From the NCBI GenBank assembly GCA_012519465.1, contig JAAYQD010000306.1, positions 1 to 12,116 of the forward strand: a stretch of 12,116 nucleotides of DNA, read 5' to 3'. Below the pieces are notes generated by a model. It made no database searches and was not told the origin of the DNA. It worked only from the letters and a program-made list of their open reading frames with translations. Positions 1 to 7,014 of the stretch are shown here, one piece after another. Every line of letters begins with the position of its first letter. The stretch's first letter is position 1. Source of the DNA: Candidatus Cloacimonadota bacterium (GTDB taxonomy: Bacteria > Cloacimonadota > Cloacimonadia > Cloacimonadales > Cloacimonadaceae). Made by a program: the position numbers and the translations under genes.

Positions 1-905
1 AAATAGAGATAGCTGGCACGGTTTGTTTGCACGGAATATTCCGGCTTCAGGTCCTGTTGACGCAGGGAAATGGGGGGAACGGTCACTTCGCCTTCCGCTT
101 CGTCACAATAGGCGGTGTTAAAATTCATCTCTTCCATGATGGCGGAGCTGAGGTGGTTGGAATCCACGCCTTTGAAGGGGTCTCCGGCATGAGCTTCGGC
201 GCCCACCACGTAAAAACTGGGCATCAATTTGCCCACGGTGCCCACGTAGATATAGCGGGTGTTATCGCCCTCATAGCGGGGAGCGCTGTAGTCTGTATCG
301 ATCACGGCGAGGTATTCAAAGCCTTCCTTTTCTTGCAAGCTGATCAATTCATCCACCACAGACAGCATGCCTTTGGAGCCGCCTTCTTCGTCACACACGG
401 CGGCAAAGATGAGGTTGCCTTCAAAATCCTGCGGGTTTTTGGAGAGCTGTTCCACTATGGAAAGCAGGGTGGAAGTGCCACTCTTCATATCAAAGACGCC
501 TCTGCCAAAGTAGTATTCGCCAGATTCCAGATCTTTGATGGCGTCTTCCGGCAGGCTCAGTTCTCTGATTTTTTCTGCCAATTCCAAGGGGCGGGTGGCA
601 TATTCCTGGATGGTGCCATAATCCGAGATGCCCACGGTATCTGTGTGTCCGATGAGGACAAGGGTCTTGGCGCTGGGTTTCTTTTCGCCTTTCAGCACGG
701 CAACCACGGATTTGCGGTTGAGCGCATCATCTTTTGCCATCACATACTTGAGCTGTTGGGGATGGCGGGCAAAATAATCCACACCGCTCAAAACTTCATA
801 TACCCTTTCGGACATATTGTTCTCTTCACTGCTGCCCACCACACTGCGGATATTCACAAAATCCAATGTGAGAGCTTCGATTCTTTTAGCAAGAGCTTCA
901 AACAT
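1..905 (-). CDS. M20-family metallohydrolase, RocB-like (3' end outside window)
   Basis: This is the N-terminal 301 residues of a zinc-dependent M20 peptidase/deacylase; the frame is still open at the window edge. Seen: GHTDTVG with His87 and Asp89 (first metal-site motif), GRGVFDMKSG with bridging Asp139, CDEEGG with Glu173 (expected general base) and Glu174 (metal ligand), IDTD at 202-205, and EAHAGDPF with His239 at the start of the lid/dimerisation part. The DYGTIQEYATRPLEL stretch after the HTD motif resembles RocB-like proteins, which are linked to arginine use, rather than DapE or ArgE; that subfamily call is from memory. There is no signal peptide, so it should be cytoplasmic. The start at 905 is chosen because AAGGAG lies 6 nt upstream (912-917 on the plus strand). 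It is divergent from secA. Substrate is unknown. The family call is firm; the RocB label is moderate. Confidence 0.85.
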   Translation of the reverse strand, partial: MFEALAKRIEALTLDFVNIRSVVGSSEENNMSERVYEVLSGVDYFARHPQQLKYVMAKDDALNRKSVVAVLKGEKKPSAKTLVLIGHTDTVGISDYGTIQEYATRPLELAEKIRELSLPEDAIKDLESGEYYFGRGVFDMKSGTSTLLSIVEQLSKNPQDFEGNLIFAAVCDEEGGSKGMLSVVDELISLQEKEGFEYLAVIDTDYSAPRYEGDNTRYIYVGTVGKLMPSFYVVGAEAHAGDPFKGVDSNHLSSAIMEEMNFNTAYCDEAEGEVTVPPISLRQQDLKPEYSVQTNRASYLY

Positions 906-1097
906 CTGTATCTCCTTGATTTATAAATAGCTTGTTTATTGGGAACGCCTCAACTGTTTACGTTTTTTGAACGACCACTTTTTTGATATAGCGTTACAAG
1001 GGCAGTTTTTTTATATGCTTTTTAAGGTCAAGCTTTTTATAAAAATAGCTGTATTTGACGCTGGAAAACTGCCTCTTGGGTGACTGCTTGCCTGTTA

Positions 1098-1146
1098 ACC
1101 ACCCTTGTCTCTCCTTTGTCTTTGGCAAGGGTGAGACAAGGGTGGT
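1098..1146. repeat. Strong intergenic stem-loop built from tandem 11-mers
   Basis: Arms 1098-1111 and 1133-1146 pair over 14 bp without a mismatch (ACCACCCTTGTCTC with GAGACAAGGGTGGT). After one T/T mismatch the stem continues for six more pairs (1113-1118 with 1126-1131, one of them G-T), leaving a 7-nt loop at 1119-1125. The right side consists of three tandem 11-bp units beginning CAAGGG at 1126, 1137 and 1148. No T-run follows on either strand, so this does not look like an intrinsic terminator. Function is unknown; a REP-like repeat or an RNA-stabilising or protein-binding structure are possibilities. Confidence 0.8.
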
Positions 1147-1160
1147 ACAAGGGAGGCTAA

Positions 1161-1172
1161 TGGGCGCGCCCA
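1161..1172. repeat. Perfect 12-bp GC palindrome
   Basis: TGGGCGCGCCCA reads identically on both strands. It lies between the 1098-1146 hairpin and the G-rich tract. A smaller hairpin follows: CACGC (1184-1188), one base, GCGTG (1190-1194). Both belong to the palindrome-rich part of this gene-free stretch. No function can be assigned. Confidence 0.6.
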
Positions 1173-1199
1173 GGGACAGGGAGCACGCAGCGTGTTTTA

Positions 1200-1222
1200 G
1201 GGGACAGGGGACAGGGTGGGGG
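1200..1222 (+). other. Predicted G-quadruplex motif
   Basis: Four G-runs at 1200-1203, 1207-1210, 1214-1216 and 1218-1222 are separated by loops of 3 (ACA), 3 (ACA) and 1 (T) nt. This meets the usual G3+N1-7 rule with short loops, which are generally considered stable. A related GGGACAGGG lies just upstream at 1173-1181. The motif is on the secA coding strand about 350 bp before its start. Formation in the cell and any regulatory role are inference. Confidence 0.65.
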
Positions 1223-1236
1223 CTCGCTGCGCGAGC
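1222..1236. repeat. Short perfect hairpin (6-bp stem, TGC loop)
   Basis: GCTCGC (1222-1227), loop TGC, GCGAGC (1231-1236). It directly follows the G-rich tract and directly precedes the TTAGAGG heptads. Such a GC-rich stem with a 3-nt loop resembles REP-type elements, but I cannot tell whether it recurs in the genome. Confidence 0.55.
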
Positions 1237-1257
1237 TTAGAGGTTAGAGGTTAGAGA
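1237..1257 (+). repeat. Tandem heptads TTAGAGG
   Basis: Two exact TTAGAGG units (1237-1243 and 1244-1250) and a third with one change, TTAGAGA (1251-1257), stand head to tail. The same 7-bp step runs on as CCAGAGG and CCAGGGC to 1271. Preceding it, TTAGGGG, ACAGGGG and ACAGGGT (1197-1217) form another 7-bp-stepped run that includes the G-quadruplex. Confidence 0.7.
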
Positions 1258-1271
1258 CCAGAGGCCAGGGC

Positions 1272-1288
1272 GCCAGCCGGTGGCTGGC
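1272..1288. repeat. Short perfect hairpin (7-bp stem, GGT loop)
   Basis: GCCAGCC (1272-1278), loop GGT, GGCTGGC (1282-1288). It separates the TTAGAGG heptads from the TTAGNNN heptads and has the same layout as the hairpin at 1222-1236 (GC-rich stem, 3-nt loop). Confidence 0.55.
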
Positions 1289-1332
1289 TTAGGTGTTAGT
1301 GGTTAGTTGTTAGGTTTTAGGGCTAAACCTAA
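1289..1332 (+). repeat. Five TTAGNNN heptads ending in a hairpin
   Basis: TTAG begins at 1289, 1296, 1303, 1310 and 1317, an exact 7-bp period with variable last three bases (GTG, TGG, TTG, GTT, GGC). The tract ends in an inverted repeat: TTAGGTT and the next T (1310-1317) pair with AAACCTAA (1325-1332) around a 7-nt loop. The sequence changes abruptly to ordinary AT-rich leader DNA after 1340. Confidence 0.65.
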
Positions 1333-1466
1333 GTCTATTTTTTTAATTCGTGAAATCCTTTGTAATTAGTTTGATTTGCGGTAAACCAAACTGTGGCAGA
1401 ACAGCTAAAGTCCGCGTTACTCACATCATCCAAATCATCACAAACAAAGCCATTTTTGCAAAGTGA

Positions 1467-1513
1467 TTGACATAATCCGCTCATTAGACAGATTGGTAAT
1501 TACTTTCAAAAAT
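1467..1513 (+). promoter_or_regulatory. Possible secA promoter region
   Basis: An exact TTGACA stands at 1467-1472, but the best -10 at 16-bp spacing is only CAGATT (1489-1494). An alternative pair is TAGACA (1485-1490), 17 bp, AAAAAT (1508-1513), which would start transcription near 1520 and give a leader of about 50 nt. The choice between them is open, and the sigma-factor consensus of this lineage is not known to me. From 1333 to 1466 I see no gene or structure. Confidence 0.3.
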
Positions 1514-1520
1514 AGTGTCA

Positions 1521-1540
1521 CCACCGCTTTTGGGAGGTGG
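1521..1540 (+). other. Small stem-loop in the secA leader
   Basis: CCACC (1521-1525) can pair with GGTGG (1536-1540) about 15 nt before the secA ribosome-binding site (AGAAGGA, 1556-1562). If transcription starts near 1520 it would form the 5' end of the message. The stem is only 5 bp, so a role in translation control is speculative. I see no SecM-like secreted leader peptide upstream. Confidence 0.25.
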
Positions 1541-1569
1541 CCATCCGGCAAAATAAGAAGGAATGAATT

Positions 1570-4500
1570 ATGTTGGAAAAAATACTCAGAAAGCTCTTTG
1601 GAGACAAAGCCAGCAAGGATCTGAAACACTATACACCGATAGTGGGCGAGATCAATGCCATCTTCAAAGACCTCACTCAATACGAAGATGATCAACTGCG
1701 GGAGCGTATCCTCGAAATCCGCAGCGAATTAGCCGAAAGACTGGCGTCCACACGCAAAGAACTGGAAGATCTGGAACACCGCTATCGCATGGAAACCCAG
1801 GATCATGCGCGTGACCAACTGGATAATCAGATCGATGAAATCCGCAAAAACCTGCGCCAGCTGAATAAATCATCCTTGGACGAATACCTGCCGGAAGTGT
1901 TTGCCATCGTAAAGGATACCTGCCGCAGACTGGTGGGGCAAAGCTTTATGGTGAGGGAGCATGAACAGGTGTGGAACATGGTGCCCTTTGACGTGCAGCT
2001 GATTGGCGGCATGGCACTGCATGATGGCAAGATAGCGGAGATGGCAACAGGTGAGGGCAAGACCCTGGTTGCCACGTTGCCCCTCTTTTTGAATGCCCTC
2101 TTGGGGCGGGGAGCCCATCTGGTGACGGTGAACGATTATCTCGCCAGCCGTGACGCAGAATGGATGAGCCCCATCTTCCATTTTCATGGGCTCACCGTGG
2201 GCTGCATCACCACCGGGATGAGCTTTGAAGAGCGCAAAGAGGCATATCTGTGTGACATCACCTATGGCATGAACAGCGAATTTGGCTTTGACTATCTGCG
2301 CGATAATATGGCGGTTTCCCCAGAGCAATTGGTGCAGAGGGATTTTTATTATGCCATCGTGGACGAAGTGGATAGCATCCTGATAGACGAGGCGCGCACG
2401 CCGCTCATCATCAGCGGTCCCGTGGCCCAAGACAAGAATTTCTATCCGGAGATGCGCCCCCTGGTAAATCAGGTGATACAAGCCCAGAACACACTGATGC
2501 AGCGCTATCTGAGCGAAATCCGCGAGATATTGAAAGACGAAAGCAAAGATGCTGACAATAACCTTTTGGCAACCAATCTGCTCCTGGTAAAACGCGGTGC
2601 CCCCCGCAATAATGCCTTCATGAAAATGATGCAGGATAGCTCCCTCAAAAAGCTGGTGAATGATACCGAAGGCTACTTCCTGAGAGATAAGAAACTGCAC
2701 GAGCTGGACGACAACCTCTTTTTTGTGGTGGATGAACGCCAAAACAGCGTGGACCTCTGTGAAAAAGGGCGTGAGATGCTTTCCCGCCGGGAAAAAGACC
2801 TCTTTGTGATGAGAAGTTTGGACGAGCTGCATGAAGATATAGACAAGGATGAATCCATCACTGCCGACGATGTGCGCCAACGCCGCAAGATAGACGCCAC
2901 AGACCGCTTTATGGATAAGAGCGAAAAACTGCATAATATCAACCAGCTCCTGCGTGCCTTCACCCTCTTTGAAAACGACCAGGAATATGTGGTGATAGAT
3001 AATAAAGTGGTGATTGTGGATGAATTTACCGGACGCCAGATGCCCGGCAGACGCTTTTCCGATGGACTGCATCAGGCCTTGGAAGCCAAAGAAAACGTGA
3101 GCATCGAAGCGGGAACGCAGACCTTTGCCACCATCACCCTGCAAAACTATTTCCGGATGTTTGAGCGCCTGAGCGGAATGACCGGTACCGCCGTCACCGA
3201 AGAATTTGAATTTATGGAGATCTATAAGCTGCCCGTGATGGCGATTCCCACCAACGTGGATATCACCCGCATCGATCATGAAGACGTGATTTACCTTACC
3301 AAAAACGATAAATATCAAGCCATCCTGGATGAAATCGTCTATTGGCATGAGCAGAAAAAGCCCGTATTGGTGGGTACCGTGAGCGTGGAAGTGTCGGAAA
3401 TCATCAGCCGGCTCCTCCGCCGCAGAAATATAGCGCACAACGTTTTGAACGCACGTCATCACCAGCGTGAGGCGGAGATCATCACCGAAGCCGGCCACCC
3501 CGGAGCCGTTACCATCGCCACCAATATGGCGGGACGCGGCACCGATATCAAGCTGGGCGCTGGCGTGGTGGCACAGGATATTGCAAACTATCGCAATCTG
3601 GAGCCTTCCATCAATCAGGACACACCCTATGGCATTCCCCTGGACGGCCTGCACGTGATTGGCAGCGAACGCCACGAAAGCAGACGTATCGACAGACAGC
3701 TGAGAGGCCGTGCCGGACGTCAGGGAGACCCCGGTACCTCACGCTTTTACCTGTCTTTGGAAGATGATTTGATGCGCCTCTTTGGCTCTGACAGAATGGC
3801 GCCCACAATGATGAAATTGGGGCTGAAACCCGGAGACGCCATCCGCCATCCCTGGATGACCAAATCCGTGGAGCGCGCCCAAAAACGGGTGGAAGAGCAT
3901 AACTTTGAAATCCGCAAAAACCTCATCAAATATGACGAAGTGATGAACCAGCAGCGCGAGGTGATTTACTCCTACAGACGCAGCGTGCTAAAGGGATACA
4001 ACCTGCGTCATGAAATCCTGGAGATGGTGGAAGAGACGGTGATGAATATCATCGATCAGCATATCCCCGAAGACAGCTATCCGGAAGATTGGAATCTGGA
4101 GCGCTTGGCACATTGGTTCAGCTCCAACCTCAATCTGAAGATAGGCGCCCAAGACCTTGATTCTGATACGCTTAATATCAATCAACTGCGCCACACCCTG
4201 TGGGAATATACCCTGCAGGCTTATGAGGCCAAAGAGGAAAACGTGGGCGAAGAGATGATGCGTGATATCGAGCGGCGCAGTATGCTGGATGTGGTGGATT
4301 CCCAATGGCGGGACCACCTGCATGAGATGGACCTGCTGAAAGAAGGGGTTTACCTGCGTGCTTATGCCAACAAAGACCCGCTGATTGAGTATAAGCGCGA
4401 GAGCTTTGACCTCTTCCAAAGCCTCATCGAGCGCATACAGGAAGGGGTGACCAAAAAGGTGTTTACCACCTACTATCTCACTCAACAACAAATAGATAAG

Positions 4501-4746
4501 CTGCTGCAAGAGGCGGATGCCCGTCATGACGAAATGGATACCTTCCAAAACGCCCGCCAGCAAGCTGAAATCACGCAGAACGTAAGCGTACCGCCGCAAT
4601 TCAGCTCTGCCAGCCATCCCGCTCCACCAGAAGCCAAACAGCGTCCCGTGACGGTGGCGGAAAAGGTGGGGCGCAACGACCCCTGTCCCTGTGGCAGCGG
4701 CAAGAAATACAAAAAATGCTGTGGCATCCACGAGCTGGATGGTTAG
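1570..4746 (+). CDS. secA: Preprotein translocase ATPase SecA
   Basis: SecA is the motor ATPase that pushes unfolded preproteins through SecYEG at the inner membrane. Seen: Walker A TGEGKT at 160-165 (Lys164), Walker B IVDEVDS with DEVD at 265-268, GRQMPGRR starting at 488 leading into the second nucleotide-binding half, NMAGRGTD at 652-659, QLRGRAGRQGD at 710-720 (arginine finger region), and a C-terminal zinc site CPCGSG...KKCC (Cys1039, 1041, 1050, 1051) that in other bacteria binds SecB and ribosomes. At 1058 residues it is about 150 longer than E. coli SecA. The extra length includes a charged, coiled-coil-like segment at about 52-103 and a longer preprotein-binding domain at about 295-395, as in Bacteroidetes/FCB SecA. 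The start at 1570 gives the standard MLEKIL...FG N-terminus and has AGAAGGA 7 nt upstream. topA follows after 45 bp with no terminator. Confidence 0.98.
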   Translation: MLEKILRKLFGDKASKDLKHYTPIVGEINAIFKDLTQYEDDQLRERILEIRSELAERLASTRKELEDLEHRYRMETQDHARDQLDNQIDEIRKNLRQLNKSSLDEYLPEVFAIVKDTCRRLVGQSFMVREHEQVWNMVPFDVQLIGGMALHDGKIAEMATGEGKTLVATLPLFLNALLGRGAHLVTVNDYLASRDAEWMSPIFHFHGLTVGCITTGMSFEERKEAYLCDITYGMNSEFGFDYLRDNMAVSPEQLVQRDFYYAIVDEVDSILIDEARTPLIISGPVAQDKNFYPEMRPLVNQVIQAQNTLMQRYLSEIREILKDESKDADNNLLATNLLLVKRGAPRNNAFMKMMQDSSLKKLVNDTEGYFLRDKKLHELDDNLFFVVDERQNSVDLCEKGREMLSRREKDLFVMRSLDELHEDIDKDESITADDVRQRRKIDATDRFMDKSEKLHNINQLLRAFTLFENDQEYVVIDNKVVIVDEFTGRQMPGRRFSDGLHQALEAKENVSIEAGTQTFATITLQNYFRMFERLSGMTGTAVTEEFEFMEIYKLPVMAIPTNVDITRIDHEDVIYLTKNDKYQAILDEIVYWHEQKKPVLVGTVSVEVSEIISRLLRRRNIAHNVLNARHHQREAEIITEAGHPGAVTIATNMAGRGTDIKLGAGVVAQDIANYRNLEPSINQDTPYGIPLDGLHVIGSERHESRRIDRQLRGRAGRQGDPGTSRFYLSLEDDLMRLFGSDRMAPTMMKLGLKPGDAIRHPWMTKSVERAQKRVEEHNFEIRKNLIKYDEVMNQQREVIYSYRRSVLKGYNLRHEILEMVEETVMNIIDQHIPEDSYPEDWNLERLAHWFSSNLNLKIGAQDLDSDTLNINQLRHTLWEYTLQAYEAKEENVGEEMMRDIERRSMLDVVDSQWRDHLHEMDLLKEGVYLRAYANKDPLIEYKRESFDLFQSLIERIQEGVTKKVFTTYYLTQQQIDKLLQEADARHDEMDTFQNARQQAEITQNVSVPPQFSSASHPAPPEAKQRPVTVAEKVGRNDPCPCGSGKKYKKCCGIHELDG

Positions 4747-4791
4747 ACTGCATGATAACATAACACTTTTAAAATAAAACAAGGATACAAA

Positions 4792-7011
4792 ATGTCAAAA
4801 GGATTGATAATCGTGGAATCGCCTGCCAAGGCAAACACCATTTCCAAATTCCTGAAAAACAAATATACCGTGAAGGCCTCCATGGGGCACGTGCGGGATT
4901 TGCCCAAGAAAGAGCTGGGTGTGGATGTGGATAAACAGTTTCTACCCGTATACGTGATGGATGCCCGTCAGAAAAAGGTGATAGGAGAGCTGAAAGAGGC
5001 CCTTAAAGGAGCGAAAGCGCTCTACCTTGCCAGCGACCATGACCGCGAGGGAGAAGCCATTGCCTGGCATCTTTTGCGCGCTCTGGAGAAAGACCTGGAA
5101 GGGAAAGAGATTCATCGCATCGTTTTTAACGAAATCACCTCCAAAGCCATCACCAACGCCCTGGAAAACCCCGGCACCATCGACGATAAAAAGGTGGATG
5201 CCCAGCAGGCAAGACGTGTGCTGGACCGTCTGGTGGGCTATCAGGTAAGCCCGCTGTTGTGGCGGATCATAGCCAAAGACCTCTCCGCCGGCAGGGTGCA
5301 ATCCGTGGCTTTGCGCCTGATCTGTGAACGCGAGGCGGAGATCACTGCCTTTGAACCCAAGGAATATTGGCGCTTGGAATCCAATTTCTGGCGTGATGAA
5401 TTGCCGCCCTTCAAGGCAGTATTGGAAAAATGGGATGGTAAAAAGGCGGAAATCCCCAATGAAGCGAAGGCTCTGGAGATGAAAACCGCCTGTGAGACCC
5501 ACGATGCCATCCTTTCTGAAATCAAGAGAACCAAGCGCAATGTGCAGCCCTTGCCACCCTTTATCACCAGTACGCTGCAACAGGAAGGCTCCAAGATATT
5601 GGGCTTTCAATCACAGCGCACCATGAGCATCGCCCAACAGCTGTATGAAGGCATTGATCTGAAAGGCGAGCGCACCGGGCTCATCACCTATATGAGAACG
5701 GATAGCCTGCGCATCTCCCAAGATGCCATCGGCTCTTGTCAGGAGCTGATCAAGGAACGCTTTGGAGCGGATTATCTGCATTCCAGCACCAGGGTGTTCA
5801 AAAACAAATCCAGCGCCCAGGACGCTCACGAAGCCATCCGCCCCACCAATCCATTCCATACCCCGGAGAGCATGGCAAGCTTTCTTACCAAAGAGCAGCT
5901 AAAGCTCTATACCCTCATCTGGCAACGCTTTGTGGCTACACAGATGAAGCCGATGGCGCTGGCGGTTACCACTGCGCAAATCAGCCTGGGACCCGCCACC
6001 TTCGCCGCTTCGGGCAATATCGTTAGCGATGAGGGCTTTTACAAGGCATATCCGCATGTGCATATCCCCGCCGGGGAATCCATCCATCTGGATTATGCCA
6101 AGGCGGATCAATTGGAGCATGATGCCATCAAAAACAGCCAACACTTTACCTTGCCTCCCTCTCGCTTTACAGAAGCTTCGCTGATCAAAGAGCTGGAAGC
6201 CCGCGGGATTGGCAGGCCCTCCACCTATGCCGCCATTATCTATACCATCAGACAGCGCAAATACGTGAATATGGAAAAGAAGAGCTTCGTTCCCACCTCC
6301 TTGGGCAACGATGTCAATCGCTTTTTGGTGGATAAGTTTGACAGTGTTTTCAACGTGAAATTTACTGCCGCCATGGAAGAGAAGCTGGATGATGTGGAAT
6401 TTGGCAAAACCCAGTGGCAGGAGCTGGTAAAAGACTATTATGACAACCTGCAAAAGCTGATTGGGGCGGTGGACATCAAAAAAGAAAAGGATAATTTCAC
6501 CCAAGATAGCGGAATCATCTGCGATGTGTGTGGAGAAGGGAGAATGCTGATCAAACGCTCCAAGGGCGGAGAGTTTCTGGCGTGTGAGCGCTTTCCCGCC
6601 TGCAAAAACAGCAAAAACTTTACCCGCGATGCCGATGGCAAAATCCAGATAGTGGTGCCCACCCAATTGGATGAAGCCTGCCCCCAGTGCGGCTCTCCCC
6701 TCATGAAAAGAACGGGACGCTATGGCGAATTTATCGCCTGCTCAAACTATCCCAAATGCAAGTATTCCCGCGCCATCACCACCGGCGTCAAATGCCCCGA
6801 GTGTGGAACCGGTGAAATCGTGCAAAAACGCAGCAAAAAGGGCAAGACCTTTTATTCCTGTAACCGCTATCCGGATTGCAAATGGATTGGCAACGACAAG
6901 CCGGTGAAAATCGCTTGTCCCAATTGCAACCATCCCTTTATGTGGGAAAAATACTCCAAAACCCGCGGCACCTATAAGCTGTGTCCAAATTGTAAAACCA
7001 CTCTGGAATAA
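4792..7011 (+). CDS. topA: DNA topoisomerase I (type IA)
   Basis: TopA relaxes negative supercoils by cutting and resealing one DNA strand through a 5'-phosphotyrosine link. Seen: an N-terminal Toprim domain with IIVESPAKA (Glu9) and the metal-binding ASDHDREGEA (Asp82, Asp84, Glu86); the active-site motif GLITYMRTDS with catalytic Tyr300 and Arg302; the conserved LIKELEARGIGRPSTYA segment near 465-480; and a C-terminal tail of four zinc-ribbon repeats starting at Cys577, Cys630, Cys668 and Cys709, each with a CxxC pair. In the first repeat the second cysteine pair is spaced CERFPAC (598 and 604), as in typical topoisomerase zinc fingers. The length of 739 residues is normal for the family. 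The start at 4792 has an AAGG about 7 nt upstream. It lies 45 bp after secA and 3 bp before the permease, so these three genes are probably one operon. Confidence 0.98.
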   Translation: MSKGLIIVESPAKANTISKFLKNKYTVKASMGHVRDLPKKELGVDVDKQFLPVYVMDARQKKVIGELKEALKGAKALYLASDHDREGEAIAWHLLRALEKDLEGKEIHRIVFNEITSKAITNALENPGTIDDKKVDAQQARRVLDRLVGYQVSPLLWRIIAKDLSAGRVQSVALRLICEREAEITAFEPKEYWRLESNFWRDELPPFKAVLEKWDGKKAEIPNEAKALEMKTACETHDAILSEIKRTKRNVQPLPPFITSTLQQEGSKILGFQSQRTMSIAQQLYEGIDLKGERTGLITYMRTDSLRISQDAIGSCQELIKERFGADYLHSSTRVFKNKSSAQDAHEAIRPTNPFHTPESMASFLTKEQLKLYTLIWQRFVATQMKPMALAVTTAQISLGPATFAASGNIVSDEGFYKAYPHVHIPAGESIHLDYAKADQLEHDAIKNSQHFTLPPSRFTEASLIKELEARGIGRPSTYAAIIYTIRQRKYVNMEKKSFVPTSLGNDVNRFLVDKFDSVFNVKFTAAMEEKLDDVEFGKTQWQELVKDYYDNLQKLIGAVDIKKEKDNFTQDSGIICDVCGEGRMLIKRSKGGEFLACERFPACKNSKNFTRDADGKIQIVVPTQLDEACPQCGSPLMKRTGRYGEFIACSNYPKCKYSRAITTGVKCPECGTGEIVQKRSKKGKTFYSCNRYPDCKWIGNDKPVKIACPNCNHPFMWEKYSKTRGTYKLCPNCKTTLE

Positions 7012-7014
7012 GAT

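Noticed and set aside
27..926. 299-codon plus-strand open frame over the M20 gene
   Set aside because: The minus strand encodes a clear M20 enzyme with all N-terminal metal motifs and a good ribosome-binding site. The plus frame is its codon-register mirror.
1098..1146. Hairpin as an intrinsic terminator of the M20 or an upstream gene
   Set aside because: No T-run follows on either strand, and it lies upstream of both flanking genes, which are divergent.
1055..1240. 61-codon plus-strand open frame in the repeat region
   Set aside because: It spans the hairpin, palindrome and G-quadruplex, has no ribosome-binding site, and its composition follows the repeats.
1463..1620. GTG-started leader reading frame overlapping the secA start, considered as a SecM-like arrest peptide
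   Set aside because: It has no ribosome-binding site and no signal peptide or recognisable arrest motif.
1870..3675. 601-codon open frame antisense to secA
   Set aside because: It is exactly in register with the secA codons and is explained by rare TTA, CTA and TCA codons. The translation is His/Gln/Ala-rich with no recognisable domain, while secA is beyond doubt.
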